A stretch of 64,000 nt of DNA from contig JAIXSY010000044.1 in assembly GCA_027484445.1 (NCBI GenBank), positions 38,886 through 102,885 on the forward strand, given 5' to 3'. A model generated the notes under the pieces. The model was not told where the DNA came from. It did no database searches and worked only from the letters and a program-made list of their open reading frames with translations. The position numbers and the translations under genes are program-made. Source of the stretch: Verrucomicrobiaceae bacterium (lineage in GTDB: Bacteria > Verrucomicrobiota > Verrucomicrobiia > Verrucomicrobiales > Verrucomicrobiaceae). Of this stretch, positions 16,655 through 27,100 are shown in pieces. The stretch's first letter is position 1. Every line of letters starts with the position of its first letter.

Positions 16655-18482
16655 GTCCAACAGAAGCCTCGATCGCTTTGCGCAGATCAACGGGTCTCAC
16701 AGGAGATGCCAAGGCCACATCAACTAGATCCTCTTGATGCTGCTTAGGGTCAGCATTCAAAAGTATGATGCGTGCCGATGACAAAGACTGCTTCACAGCT
16801 TGCAGTTGACCTCTGGAAGTGAATTGAGCATCCAAGACGGCGAGCATCACTGACGAAGCCTTGGGCAAAGCAAGAATTTGTTCAAGTGATTGAACTGGCT
16901 TCACCGTCAGTCCAAGCTTTTCAATCACTCGTGTTGCCACCAATGAAGTCATGGAATCATCCGTCCAAATCACAACTGTGCGGCCAATCTCAGGGGTATC
17001 GTTGGCAAAAGACTCAACCGGCACAATAACCACAAAACTGCTACCTTTCCCAAGTTCAGACTCGACCCTGAGTTGGCCTTTCATAGCCTCGCAAAGGCGT
17101 TTGCTCAAAGCCAAACCCATTCCCGTGCCTCCGTGTCGACGTGTCGTACTGCCATCAACTTGGAAAAGAGGTTGGAAAAGCTGCGCGATCTGGTCCGAAG
17201 GAATGCCTATCCCTGTGTCTTTAATTTCGAAATGAAGACTTCCTGCCGAGCCCTCCTGATGTGACGTGACTTTGAGCTGTATTCTTCCGAAGTCAGTGAA
17301 TTTGATCGCATTATCGAGCAACTGAGAAAGAACTTGTCGCAAAAAGACAACATGCCCCGTGAATTTCGGTGGTGTTTCTTCAGAAATGCTAAGTTCAAGG
17401 TCAAGACCTTTCCTGGTGAGATCTGCTTCATGTGACTGAACAATATCATGCAGCAGTGACTGGACGGAGACTTCCTCCAGCTCTTGGACAGCACGCGTCG
17501 AATCAAGCTGACTGAATTGCAAAATGCTCGTCAAAGTCGCAAGCAAGGATTCCCCAGAGGTGGACAAGGTCTTGAGCATCTCACGCTGGTGATTATCTAG
17601 CTGCGTCTCAGAAAGCATGGAGCTCATACCAAGAACTGCATTCAGCGGTGTTCTTAACTCATGACTCATTGCCCCAAGAAAATCAGCTTTGACTCGTTCA
17701 GCAGCAGCGGCAGCATCGGAGGCTTTCAAAAACTCAGCCAGTGACCTTTGTAAACGGCGATGATACCAAGACATCCAAGCACTAGCCATGTAGGCTAAAC
17801 ATATGACACCCACAGTGCTCAAGGAGGACAAGTGCGTGAGAGCTGAGCGCTGCAGCTCGTAATCTTCCAAAGACATATCCACTCCCGCTGCGGCGACTAA
17901 GGTTCCATTTTCGTCAAAAATAGGCGCATAGCCACTCATGAATGTGCCCCAGCGATCTGTATAAGGTTCATCGTCCACACGAGCGAGGCCTGTTTGCAGC
18001 ACACGCACTAATGTGCGGCTTGCCTGCTCGTAAACTTCGCTCAACTTTGCGCGGTCATTGACACCGTCTTTGTCGGAGTCCCCTTCAGGCGTAGTATCAA
18101 TCACAAAACGCACTTGTTCACCCTCGAGACGGCAAGTGTAGGCAAACTTGATCATTCGTTGCGGATCAACAGCGATCTTGGCTTGAACCAACCTCATCAC
18201 CTGCTCGTGATAAGCTATCGACAAATCTTGTTCGGGGATGCGAAGCAGTTCATGCGAAGGTACATCCACTGACTTCGCAAGAACACGAGCGGCACTGAGC
18301 AGATGCTCCTGAATCCCATCTTTTAAGATTTTATCAGCTCGGCGGTGCATGTTCCAAATTGCAATCGTCAATGGGGTCAAAATCACCAAAAAAGTGATCA
18401 ACCCAATTTGAAAAGGTCGCCAGTGAATCCATGGAGCATCGGCGCGATGCGATAGAGTTGAATTGGAACGATATGAAAACAC
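16647..18482 (-). CDS. Membrane hybrid sensor kinase with degenerate receiver
   Basis: 611 residues from GTG 18482. An N-terminal membrane helix (about residues 25-46) is followed by an extracytoplasmic sensor region of ~175 residues containing a PAS/Cache-like YAPIFDENGTLVAAAGVD segment, then a second helix (about 222-240). HisKA follows with MSHELRTPLNAVLGM and HATPase with DTGIGI and GGTGMGLALSK. The C-terminal ~120 residues look like a receiver: WTDDS for the acidic pocket and LAVLDAQF for the phosphoacceptor, but the invariant Lys is Arg (SPVRPVD), so phosphotransfer may be impaired. It is the only minus-strand gene in this part of the locus. A regulon palindrome at 18543 lies 60 nt before its start, so it is probably under the same control. 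Confidence 0.88.
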   Translation of the reverse strand: MFSYRSNSTLSHRADAPWIHWRPFQIGLITFLVILTPLTIAIWNMHRRADKILKDGIQEHLLSAARVLAKSVDVPSHELLRIPEQDLSIAYHEQVMRLVQAKIAVDPQRMIKFAYTCRLEGEQVRFVIDTTPEGDSDKDGVNDRAKLSEVYEQASRTLVRVLQTGLARVDDEPYTDRWGTFMSGYAPIFDENGTLVAAAGVDMSLEDYELQRSALTHLSSLSTVGVICLAYMASAWMSWYHRRLQRSLAEFLKASDAAAAAERVKADFLGAMSHELRTPLNAVLGMSSMLSETQLDNHQREMLKTLSTSGESLLATLTSILQFSQLDSTRAVQELEEVSVQSLLHDIVQSHEADLTRKGLDLELSISEETPPKFTGHVVFLRQVLSQLLDNAIKFTDFGRIQLKVTSHQEGSAGSLHFEIKDTGIGIPSDQIAQLFQPLFQVDGSTTRRHGGTGMGLALSKRLCEAMKGQLRVESELGKGSSFVVIVPVESFANDTPEIGRTVVIWTDDSMTSLVATRVIEKLGLTVKPVQSLEQILALPKASSVMLAVLDAQFTSRGQLQAVKQSLSSARIILLNADPKQHQEDLVDVALASPVRPVDLRKAIEASVGLS

Positions 18483-18542
18483 GTGGATCGGTTAGGGATG
18501 ACAAAGATAGCAGATGTCGGTCACCTTGCCGTTCTTTGAGGT

Positions 18543-18558
18543 CCCCGCAATTAGGGGG
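18543..18558 (-). promoter_or_regulatory. Palindromic EPS-regulon site 5 (facing the minus-strand kinase)
   Basis: On the plus strand CCCC-G-CA-AT-TA-G-GGGG; on the minus strand the TA half becomes the left arm. It is 60 nt before the kinase GTG at 18482. Together with the next site it makes a pair 36 bp apart in the divergent promoter region. Confidence 0.55.
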
Positions 18559-18578
18559 ACATTGGCATTCAGGCAGGA

Positions 18579-18594
18579 ACCCACAGTTGCGGGG
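18579..18594 (+). promoter_or_regulatory. Palindromic EPS-regulon site 6
   Basis: ACCC-A-CA-GT-TG-C-GGGG followed by AATG, ending 48 nt before ATG 18643 of the divergent glycosyltransferase. Only the first base departs from the CCMC arm. Confidence 0.6.
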
Positions 18595-18642
18595 AATGAC
18601 CCTTCTCATGATTTCGGCAAGATGGAAAGCGAAAGCCAATCC

Positions 18643-19858
18643 TATGCGCATCCTGACTCTCACGAATCTCTATCCTCCCTTCTACGTGGGCGGATATGAA
18701 CTTCGCTGTGCTGCAATTACAGAAGCTCTGAGGCAACGTGGACACAAGATTCATGTTCTCACGAGCAATCATGGGCTCGACCAACACACCGCACCGCCAG
18801 ATCAGCTCCACGTTCAGCGTTCGCTGAGGATTCATGGTTACTATGGTCACCCATGGCTTAATCTCAGACGGCTGCAGCACCTAGAAGCTCACAACAATCA
18901 GATCCTTCGTGAGACAATAACCTCCTTCCAGCCTGAGGTCGTTCATGTGTGGTGCATGAATGGAATCTCCAAATCATTGTGTCTCACTCTACAACAACTC
19001 GGAATTCCTACCGTCTATGATGTAAGCGATCACTGGATCTTACGCAGCCTGAAAGCCGATGTTTGGCTGGATTGGTGGAATCGCAGCGAGGGATCTTTAG
19101 GTTCAAGAGTGCAACGCACGATCTGGTCGTTGCTTGGCCTCCGCAAAAAACTACATGCACTGGCACCGACAAACCCAGTCGGCGACATCCGTTTTTCTCG
19201 CCTCTACTTTACTAGTGCACGACTTCGAGAGCTGACCGCTGAACAGGGATACCAGGTTCAACACGGGGCCATCATTCACTGCCCTGTCGATACCGATCTT
19301 TTTTATGGTGAACCAGTGCATCGGCAGCCTCGGAGCTGGCTTTGGGTGGGACGTCTGGCTGAAGACAAAGGGATTCACACCGCGCTCAAAGCTTTGGCTA
19401 GATTGGGAGATCGTTTTCAAGGCGAATTGCACATCTACGGCAAAGGCGAATCAGGTTATGTAGCTGAACTCCAAACCTATGCCTCGGAACACAAGCTTCC
19501 GGTATCATGGCATTCTGCCACACCCGATCAAATGCCTGACGTGTATCGAAACCATGATGCCCTGCTTTTTACTTCAGAGTGGGAAGAACCCTTCGCTCTT
19601 ACGCCTCTCGAAGCCATGAGCTGTGGGTTGCCCGTCATTGGAACCATGACAGGCGGCAGTCGTGAGCTATTTAGACACGGCGAAAACGCCCTGACTTATG
19701 ATGCGGGTGATGCCCAGCAACTGGCAGATCGAATTCTAACTTTGCAGACTCAAAGCGAACTGCGGTCCAAGATAGCTTCGATAGGCCATCAGGAAGTGCG
19801 CACTCGCTTTGCTATGAAGCCAATCGTTGACCAAGTAGAAGACTTTTTGAGCGCATGA
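18643..19858 (+). CDS. Glycosyltransferase family 4
   Basis: 404 residues. ATG 18643 gives MRILTLTNLYPPFYVGGYEL, the standard GT4 start; longer frames reach back across the divergent promoter region and are rejected. The donor half has WLWVGRLAEDKGIHTALKAL and SEWEEPFALTPLEAMSCGLP, the conserved E-x7-E donor-binding region. It likely adds one sugar of the repeat unit. It overlaps the following nucleotidyltransferase-fold gene by 4 bp (ATGA), so the two are co-translated. Confidence 0.88.
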
Positions 19859-20895
19859 ACAGACGCTTCACCCTTGATGGCAGCGATGCACTAGAACAGC
19901 ATCTCTCTGAAGTCTGCAATCTAGTGGCTGATGGGATTCGCAGTTTCGTGCCATTGTCCAAACTACAAGGGATTGCACTAGCAGGCGGTTATGGTCGTGG
20001 TGAAGGAGGCGTCTTGCGATCTGATGATGGAGACCACCCTTACAACGATCTAGAGTTTTTTGTTTTCATCCAAGGGAGCCTCTGGAAAAACGAAAAACAA
20101 TATCAGCCCCTTCTCATCGAATTAGGCGAACGCCTAACACCAATCGCTGGTATCGAAGTAGAATTTAAAATCATCTCCGCCTCTTCCTTTCGCAGAGCGA
20201 AACCGAGCATGTTTTATTATGACCTAATCATGGGACATCGCTGGTTGGTGGGTGATGATGGTTTGCTCAAAGACTGTCAGCACCACCAGGATTCATCGCG
20301 GATACCGCTTCACGAAGTCACAAGGCTACTTTTCAATCGATGCTCTGGACTTCTCTTTGCAAAGAGCAGGTTGCAACAAACTCATTTTTCGACAGCAGAC
20401 GCCGACTTTGTTTACCGAAACATAGCCAAGGCACAGTTGGCACTCGGAGATGCAGATCTGGCGGCAAAGGGAAAATATCACTGGAGTTGCCTCGAACGTC
20501 ATCAACGGCTTGAGGCGGAGGATGCGATACGCTATCACCACGCCAAAGGGGTAGAGTTCAAGCTTCACCCCCATCGGAGTCTTTATTCAAAGAAGGAGTT
20601 GCATATTCTTCACGATGAAATCTCTGCTTTGGCAGAATCCTGCTTTTTGAGGATCGAGTCTCAACGGCTGTCCAAGGTATTCAGCTCCGCCAAAGAATAT
20701 GCGGCTAGCAAGATCAACAAATGCCCTGAGCAGCCCATCTGGAAGAACATTCTACACCACGTCCGCCTTCGTCAACTGAAGCGCATCACACGTCATCCGC
20801 GAGAGGCACTGCTGCATCAGCTTTGTGAAGGGCTATGGTCAACGGGCCAAGTCAATATCACAGAGTATTTGAAGCTTTGGCATCGATTCAACTAA
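19855..20895 (+). CDS. Nucleotidyltransferase-fold protein, function unknown
   Basis: 346 residues. The only family signal I see is at residues ~41-73: GIALAGGYGRGEGGV then YNDLEFFVF. This matches the G-[GS]-x(n)-D-x-[DE] core of the minimal nucleotidyltransferase/Pol-beta superfamily (nucleotide transfer or aminoglycoside-type adenylyltransferases). The remainder is mostly helical and basic with no motif I recognise. It is translationally coupled to a GT4 gene inside the polysaccharide locus, so it may modify a carrier, sugar or protein of the pathway. No family name can be given with confidence. 95 bp later the next regulon unit begins. Confidence 0.6.
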   Translation: MNRRFTLDGSDALEQHLSEVCNLVADGIRSFVPLSKLQGIALAGGYGRGEGGVLRSDDGDHPYNDLEFFVFIQGSLWKNEKQYQPLLIELGERLTPIAGIEVEFKIISASSFRRAKPSMFYYDLIMGHRWLVGDDGLLKDCQHHQDSSRIPLHEVTRLLFNRCSGLLFAKSRLQQTHFSTADADFVYRNIAKAQLALGDADLAAKGKYHWSCLERHQRLEAEDAIRYHHAKGVEFKLHPHRSLYSKKELHILHDEISALAESCFLRIESQRLSKVFSSAKEYAASKINKCPEQPIWKNILHHVRLRQLKRITRHPREALLHQLCEGLWSTGQVNITEYLKLWHRFN

Positions 20896-20932
20896 ACCTC
20901 TTGGATTGAGCCCGTGACTTCGAACAGCCATA

Positions 20933-20948
20933 CCCCCCACTTGCGGGC
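20933..20948 (+). promoter_or_regulatory. Palindromic EPS-regulon site 7
   Basis: CCCC-C-CA-CT-TG-C-GGGC, ending 42 nt before ATG 20991 of the fused glycosyltransferase. The last base departs from GGGG. Confidence 0.55.
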
Positions 20949-20990
20949 GATGCAGTCTCTTTGATTGAGAGCTTATTGGTTCGTCATCGC

Positions 20991-22970
20991 ATGAAAATTC
21001 TGGTCATCTATCCCTACATCCCCTTCCCGATTGATCGCGGCACTTACCAGCGCACCTTTCACCTGCTGCGGGAATTGGCACGCGAGCACAGTGTCGATCT
21101 ACTAGCCCTCACAGAGAGAGGTGAGCGGCTTGAGCATCGACACGTGTTCGAGGAGTTCTGCGGTGATGTTCGATTCGTGCCCTTTGAACATCCCGCTTGG
21201 CCGAAGCTATTCTCCCGACGCCTTGTCCAGCTGACTCCATCATCTGTTCTGCATTGGAAACTTCCTCACGTTGCAGAAGCCATTGATGATCAGTTGAAAC
21301 GCCATTCCTACGATTTGGTTCATGTCTGCGATATCGTGATTGCACAGTATTTTCTCAACCGACACCTCGATATCCCTCTCAGCATTGATCGCAGCCGTGT
21401 CGATCTGCAATTTCAGGCGCAGCAAGCCGCTTTCCAGACGAAATCACTCAAAGACAAAATCTTAACTTGGGAAAGCTTGTTCAAGATGCGCCTCTTTGAA
21501 AAACGCATGGCTAAGCGCAGTCAACTTCAAGTCTTGTGTGGCCCTGATGACGAAGTTTTTGTGAGAGAACAAATTAGCAAAACTGCGCCAGTCAAGGTCA
21601 TCGCGAATGGTGTAGATCTTGATTACTTTCAAGCAGGTTCCAATCCCGAACCAAGAGGCGCACCTCCAACCGTGCTGTTCTGTGGAGCGATGGATTACAC
21701 CCCCAACGTCGATGCTTTGCGTTGGTTTTTCAGTGAGATTCATCATCGTCTGATTCAGCAAGTTCCGGATCTGAAAATCTTCATAGTAGGTAAATCGCCG
21801 CTCAAAGAAGTTCAGGCCTATGCCGAACGCCAGGGTGTCACCGTCACAGGCAGCGTGGACGATGTGCGTCCTTATTATCGTCGCGCATGGGTGCAAATGG
21901 TGCCTCTCCGCATTGGCGGAGGCACACGACTCAAAATTGTCGAAAGCTTAGCCATCGGCACTCCGGTGGTATCGACCACTCTTGGAGCACAAGGACTGGG
22001 CTTGACCCATGGAGCCAATATCCTGCTTGCTGACACCGCTGAGGCTTTTGCGGAACAAATGATTCGAGCTCTACACAGCGCTCCCTTGCGTGAGCACCTT
22101 CGAGAAAATGGCATACGCATCGCTAAATCGCGCTTTGGCTGGAAAAACATCGGTGCGGGACTCAGCAAAGAATACTCAAACTTTGGCTCCAAAGAGCCCC
22201 AACGAATTCGTCTCATGAATGTACCTTTTGATGCCGTCACCATGCCAAAGGCCATTGAGACAATAGGAAGGATGATCGAATCCAGAAGACCTCACTATTT
22301 GGCAACTGCGAACGTGGACTTTCTTGTTCAGGCACGTCGAGATGCTGAATTGCGCGACATCCTAGAAAAGGCCCACCTCGTGGTTTGCGATGGAACGCCC
22401 TTGGTTTGGCTTTCGCGAATGCTGAAAAGAGCTTTGCCGGAGCGCGTTGCGGGTTCCGATCTCGTGCCGAAACTTTTGGGCCATGCCGAACGCGAAGGAT
22501 GGCGTGTGTTTTTCTTGGGCGGAGAACCGCAAGTGCTAGAGAAGGCCATCACGAACGTCACAAATCAACATCCAGGTCTCAACATAGCAGGTGGATTCTC
22601 GCCACCTTTTGCCCCTCTAGATCGCATGGACCATGAGGCGATTTGTCAGCGGGTTCGTGATGCAAAGCCTGATTTGCTGTTGGTATCCTTTGGCTGTCCA
22701 AAACAAGAAAAATGGATAGCGCGTCATCATCAGACACTTGGGGTGCCTGTCAGCATCGGAGTCGGCGCAACGATTGATTTCCTGGCTGGAACGATCAAAC
22801 GGGCACCACGATGGATGCAAATGGCAGGCCTGGAGTGGGTTTTCCGATTGGCTCAAGAGCCCCGCCGTCTCTTGAAACGCTATGCTACCGATCTGATCGT
22901 TTTCGGTTTTGGAGCCATGCAAGAAATCATCAGTCTTGTTTTCACCCCCAAAGCAAAGCAGCGCGCATGA
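20991..22970 (+). CDS. Fused glycosyltransferase: GT4 + WecG/TagA (GT26)
   Basis: 659 residues from ATG 20991. Residues 1-395 form a GT4 enzyme resembling the sugar transferases found with exosortase/PEP-CTERM EPS loci (ILVIYPYIPFPIDRGTYQRT, VLFCGAMDYTPNVDALRWF, GGGTRLKIVESLAIGTPVV). Residues about 405-655 form a complete GT26 domain of the WecG/TagA/CpsF family: MNVPFDAVTM, HYLATANVDFL, VVCDGTPLVWLSRM, VFFLGGEPQVLEKA, SFGCPKQEKWIARH and GVGATIDFLAG. GT26 enzymes add the second sugar (for example ManNAc) onto lipid-linked sugar. One chain thus could add two successive sugars. The stop overlaps the next GT4 start (ATGA). Confidence 0.9.
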   Translation: MKILVIYPYIPFPIDRGTYQRTFHLLRELAREHSVDLLALTERGERLEHRHVFEEFCGDVRFVPFEHPAWPKLFSRRLVQLTPSSVLHWKLPHVAEAIDDQLKRHSYDLVHVCDIVIAQYFLNRHLDIPLSIDRSRVDLQFQAQQAAFQTKSLKDKILTWESLFKMRLFEKRMAKRSQLQVLCGPDDEVFVREQISKTAPVKVIANGVDLDYFQAGSNPEPRGAPPTVLFCGAMDYTPNVDALRWFFSEIHHRLIQQVPDLKIFIVGKSPLKEVQAYAERQGVTVTGSVDDVRPYYRRAWVQMVPLRIGGGTRLKIVESLAIGTPVVSTTLGAQGLGLTHGANILLADTAEAFAEQMIRALHSAPLREHLRENGIRIAKSRFGWKNIGAGLSKEYSNFGSKEPQRIRLMNVPFDAVTMPKAIETIGRMIESRRPHYLATANVDFLVQARRDAELRDILEKAHLVVCDGTPLVWLSRMLKRALPERVAGSDLVPKLLGHAEREGWRVFFLGGEPQVLEKAITNVTNQHPGLNIAGGFSPPFAPLDRMDHEAICQRVRDAKPDLLLVSFGCPKQEKWIARHHQTLGVPVSIGVGATIDFLAGTIKRAPRWMQMAGLEWVFRLAQEPRRLLKRYATDLIVFGFGAMQEIISLVFTPKAKQRA

Positions 22971-24094
22971 AGATAGCTCTTTCCACCAGTGTGATGCAGC
23001 GCGGAAAGAGTGGAGTCGGTCAATACGTGCTGGCGCTGACTCGTGCACTTTTAGCACACGCAGATGAACACGATTTTCACCTACTGGTGCTCGAAGAGGA
23101 CCTTCCGCTTTTTGATTTTGCTCAAGGGAAAATGCGACTTGTGCCAGTGGCAGAGCAATGGCGTCCAGCCGTGAAAAATATCTTTTGGCATCAGACCATC
23201 CTTCCCCGGTGGCTTGCCAACGAGGGTGTCCAGGTCCTGCATGTACCGAGTTATCGCAGAATGCTGAATCGTGCTCCATGCAAGCGAGTCTCCACCATTC
23301 ATGATCTCGCCCCTTTTCATGTTAGTGGAAAATATGATCTCGCGCGCATGATTTATGGACGTGTGATGGTGAAGCACTTGGCACGCAGGCAGGATCAAAT
23401 CTTGGCCGTCAGCACGCACACGGCACGTGACGTGCATCGATTCTTTGGTATTCCTGTCCAGAAGCAAAAAGTAGTTCTGAATGGCATAGACCATACACGG
23501 TTTCACATTGGTCATCCTGGCTCAGCCAAGACCTATGTGGAGAAGCGATGGAAACTGACCCAACCATTCTTTCTTTATGTCTCGCGTCTGGAACACCCTG
23601 CCAAAAATCATGTGCGACTGATCGAGGCCTTTAACCACTTCAAGCAAGTCACTGGTAGCGATTGGCAGCTTGTACTAGCTGGGGGAGACTGGCATGGTGC
23701 TGAACACATTCACGCAGCAGCGAAGTCATCACCCTTTCGCCATGCCATTCACACGCTGGGCTTCGTCGAAGACGCCGTGCTACCCGACCTTTACCGTGCC
23801 TCTTCTTGCATGGTTTATCCGTCTCTATTTGAAGGATTTGGTCTTCCTCCCGTAGAAGCCATGGCCTGCGGCACACCTGTGATCAGTTCCATCGCAGGTT
23901 CGTTGGATGAAGTTGTAGGCAAAGCCGCACAAATTGTGAATCCGGAGGACGTGCTCGATATTGCCGAAGCCCTGCGCTTTGTCGCGAGCGATGAAGAACG
24001 CCGCACCCTGCTGACACGACTGGGACTGGAAAATGCACGACGTTTTGATTGGTCTAAAAACGCTAATCAAGTGCTGGAAGCCTACCTTTCCTAA
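22967..24094 (+). CDS. Glycosyltransferase family 4
   Basis: 375 residues. ATG 22967 (MKIALSTSVMQRGKSGVGQY) is preferred over an upstream frame inside the previous gene because it begins at the usual first strand and glycine-rich loop. The donor half contains LYVSRLEHPAKNHVRLIEAF and YPSLFEGFGLPPVEAMACGTP, the standard GT4 E-x7-E motif. It closely resembles mannosyl/rhamnosyl GT4 enzymes of EPS loci but the sugar is unknown. Overlaps the upstream fusion gene by 4 bp, so the two are one unit. Confidence 0.88.
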   Translation: MKIALSTSVMQRGKSGVGQYVLALTRALLAHADEHDFHLLVLEEDLPLFDFAQGKMRLVPVAEQWRPAVKNIFWHQTILPRWLANEGVQVLHVPSYRRMLNRAPCKRVSTIHDLAPFHVSGKYDLARMIYGRVMVKHLARRQDQILAVSTHTARDVHRFFGIPVQKQKVVLNGIDHTRFHIGHPGSAKTYVEKRWKLTQPFFLYVSRLEHPAKNHVRLIEAFNHFKQVTGSDWQLVLAGGDWHGAEHIHAAAKSSPFRHAIHTLGFVEDAVLPDLYRASSCMVYPSLFEGFGLPPVEAMACGTPVISSIAGSLDEVVGKAAQIVNPEDVLDIAEALRFVASDEERRTLLTRLGLENARRFDWSKNANQVLEAYLS

Positions 24095-24137
24095 TTCACT
24101 ATTTTTTGGGTTTATCATTTCCCAACCTAAGGAACAT

Positions 24138-24153
24138 CCACCCACCTGGGGGG
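24138..24153 (+). promoter_or_regulatory. Palindromic EPS-regulon site 8
   Basis: CCAC-C-CA-CC-TG-G-GGGG followed by ATTGTAG, ending 37 nt before ATG 24191 of the co-polymerase/export fusion. CCAC subtype. Confidence 0.7.
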
Positions 24154-24190
24154 ATTGTAGCGACGCTGCGTGCATGGCATAACCTCCATC

Positions 24191-27100
24191 ATGCCTGATC
24201 CTGCAGACACATCATCACTTCCTGTCACCGTTGCGCCGCGGGCGCTTCGTCGTCCGGTGGTGACTAGCCGCAGGGCGGAGATGGTTGAGGTCGATGCAGA
24301 AAGCCCTGGGGCACCGACAGCCATCAAACTACCCTTTGACCCACTTCGCCTCATAGATGCTCTCGTGCGTCGTTGGTGGTGGATGCTACTGGTCGGCACG
24401 GCATTCGCTGTCACCTTGATGATGATTGGAAAAGCAAGATTTGAAACCTTGCACTCCGCTCAAGCTCAAATCATCAAACAAGAGGCAGCATCCGCCTTTC
24501 GCCAATCTGAGTCAGGAGAGACCTACAAGCCACGTGATTTCAGCATTCCAACGTTTGTCAGCCTCATGCATTCCAGTGCAGTCGTTGAGGCAGCCAGCAA
24601 ACGCCTGGATGGAAAAGTGCCTGAGAGCGTGCTTCGCGCAGGTCTCATCGTGACACCGATGCGCGGCACAGATATTGTCTCGATCAGCATGACGTCAGAT
24701 CAAAGTCGCGAGCTAGCCTTGCAGATGCTAGAGGCTTACACCTCCACCGTTTTGAACTTAGCCCGTGATCTTGAACGCGGCTCAGCAACCGAGATGCGTC
24801 AATTCTTGCAGCAACAGATCGAACGAACTGACGCCGATCTCGTGAAGGTGAATGAAGAACTTCTCGATTATAGCCGACGTGAAAAGCTACTTGATGCCGA
24901 CAAGCAGATGGACGCATGGCTGGGTGAGCTGGGCAACTTTACCCACAAGTATGAATCACTCAGACTTGATCATGAAACGCTCGACCTTCGCATTCAAGGC
25001 GTAGAAAAAGAACTGAGCAAGGTGGACACCAATGTGACCCGAGTGGATGCCGCACGACGTGAAGTGGCTGAACTGTCGGTGCGCTACACGGACGAACATC
25101 CGACCATGATTGAAGCACGTGAAAAACTCGCTGCTCTAGAGGTGCAATACGCAAACAACGGTCCCCGCATGGATGCACCACCCAAGCCTGGCGAGAGCAA
25201 TGTGGCCGAAAGCCTTTACCTAGAGCTTGTGCGATTGCGTTCAGAAAAAAAAGTCATGAGTGAGCAACTCACCAAACTCAGTGCCTTGCGCGATGATCTG
25301 AACCAGCGACTCTCCCAGCTGCCGCGGAAGGCGATGGAATACGCCAACATCAAATCCAAGCAACAGACCTTGGAGTCTTCACGAAGCCTGCTTGCCAGTC
25401 GGCAGCGCGAGGCCGTGCTTTTCGAAGAAAATGCACAGGGCTTCTTCAAGCTCTTTGCCATGGATCGGCCTCAAGACGTCAAAACCATTACACCGACCCA
25501 GAAGTTGACCATGGTCACAGGGGCTGGGTTCGTTGGAGGTGCTGGTCTGGTCGCTTTTGGAATCATCGCTTTCACGCTGATGGATAACCGCATCCGCAGC
25601 GGAGGCGATCTGAAGCGCGCCACCGGCGTGCCTGTCATCGGGCTCATGCCAAGGGATCTACGACATCTCCATGAAAGCGAGGAAGCCTGGGCTTTTCGCA
25701 CCTGGACGCGACTGCAACCCATGCTGATCATACCTGCCCGTGGTGAGGCGACCCTCTGTGGTCTTCTGCATGATCGCGACTTCCAAACAGCCACATGCAT
25801 GACCTGGCGTCTTGCTTCAGCAGCGGTGCGTCGAGGTCAGCGTTGCGTCACCATCACCTACGAGGCTAGCAGCGCAGCAATGACCTTGCTGGATGCCGTG
25901 CGCGATCCTGAGAAACTCATGACGCACCTGCGTGCACATCGAGATGAAGTCTGTGCGATTCACATGGATGAAAGCTGGACTTGGTCGAGCGAGCAGCGTC
26001 AGTTGTGGTGGAGTGCCTTGGCCAAGTGGAGAAACACCTCAGATCTCATCATCCTCATCACCCTGCCTTCGGTGGACCAGCCTGAGTCACTTCTGATCGC
26101 TGAAAAACTACCTAATTTGGTCTGGATCGGCAGCAGTGACAGCACTGAGGTTCAGCGGGTGAGCGACAGCCTGCGCATGTATCGAGATGCTGGCTGCCGT
26201 CTGGTCGCAGCCGTTCTAGATCGTGCGCCACAGTTGAAACCCTTGGCCTTATCACGCTACGCCGCTTTGTTGCTGTTTACCTTCCAAGGATTGCACGCTC
26301 AAGAAGCGCCTCTTTCTCAGCAGCCCAATCAACCCGTTGCTGCCGCCAGCTCCAGCACACTCACTTTAGGGCCGGGAGATTCGGTCAATCTCTTCATGCC
26401 GGGCTTTGAGGGGCATGCTCGCACACAGGTCACCATCGGACCTGACGGTCGCCTCACTTATCTGCAAGCTCGTGACATGGTCGCAGCAGGCCTCACCTTG
26501 GATCAACTCAGGCAAAAACTCACAGCTGAACTTCGGCGCTATTACAAGAATGCCAAAGTCGTTGTCACACCCTTCAGCTTTCAGAGCCGCAAGGTTTATG
26601 TGTTGGGGAAGGTGGTGAAAAAAGGGGCGATCAATCTGGACCGTCCGATGTCCTTGCTCGAAGTCATTGCCGAGGCTGGAGGCCTAGAAACCGGTCTTTT
26701 TCAGCAAAACACCGTCGAACTGGCCGACCTAGGTCGCAGCTTTGTCATGCGCGGCCAGCAGAGACTGCCTGTGAATTTAGAAGCCCTATTTCTACGAGGC
26801 GACATGTCCCAAAATGTGGCGGTTCAGCCTGGAGATTACCTTTACTTTCCCTCGGCCAATTCGAACGAGATTTACGTCCTCGGCAGTGTGAAAATGCAGG
26901 GCACCCAGGGCCTGCTTGCCCACACTAGCGTTCACAGCGCTGTCGCTCAGGCAGGTGGTTTCACACCCCAGGCTTACACAAAGCGCATTTTGGTCATCCG
27001 AGGCTCTCTGGACAAGCCTGAACGCTATGTGGTGGATCTGAACGATATCTTGAGCGCTCGCACCCAGGGATTCCGATTGGAACCCAAAGACATTGTTTAC

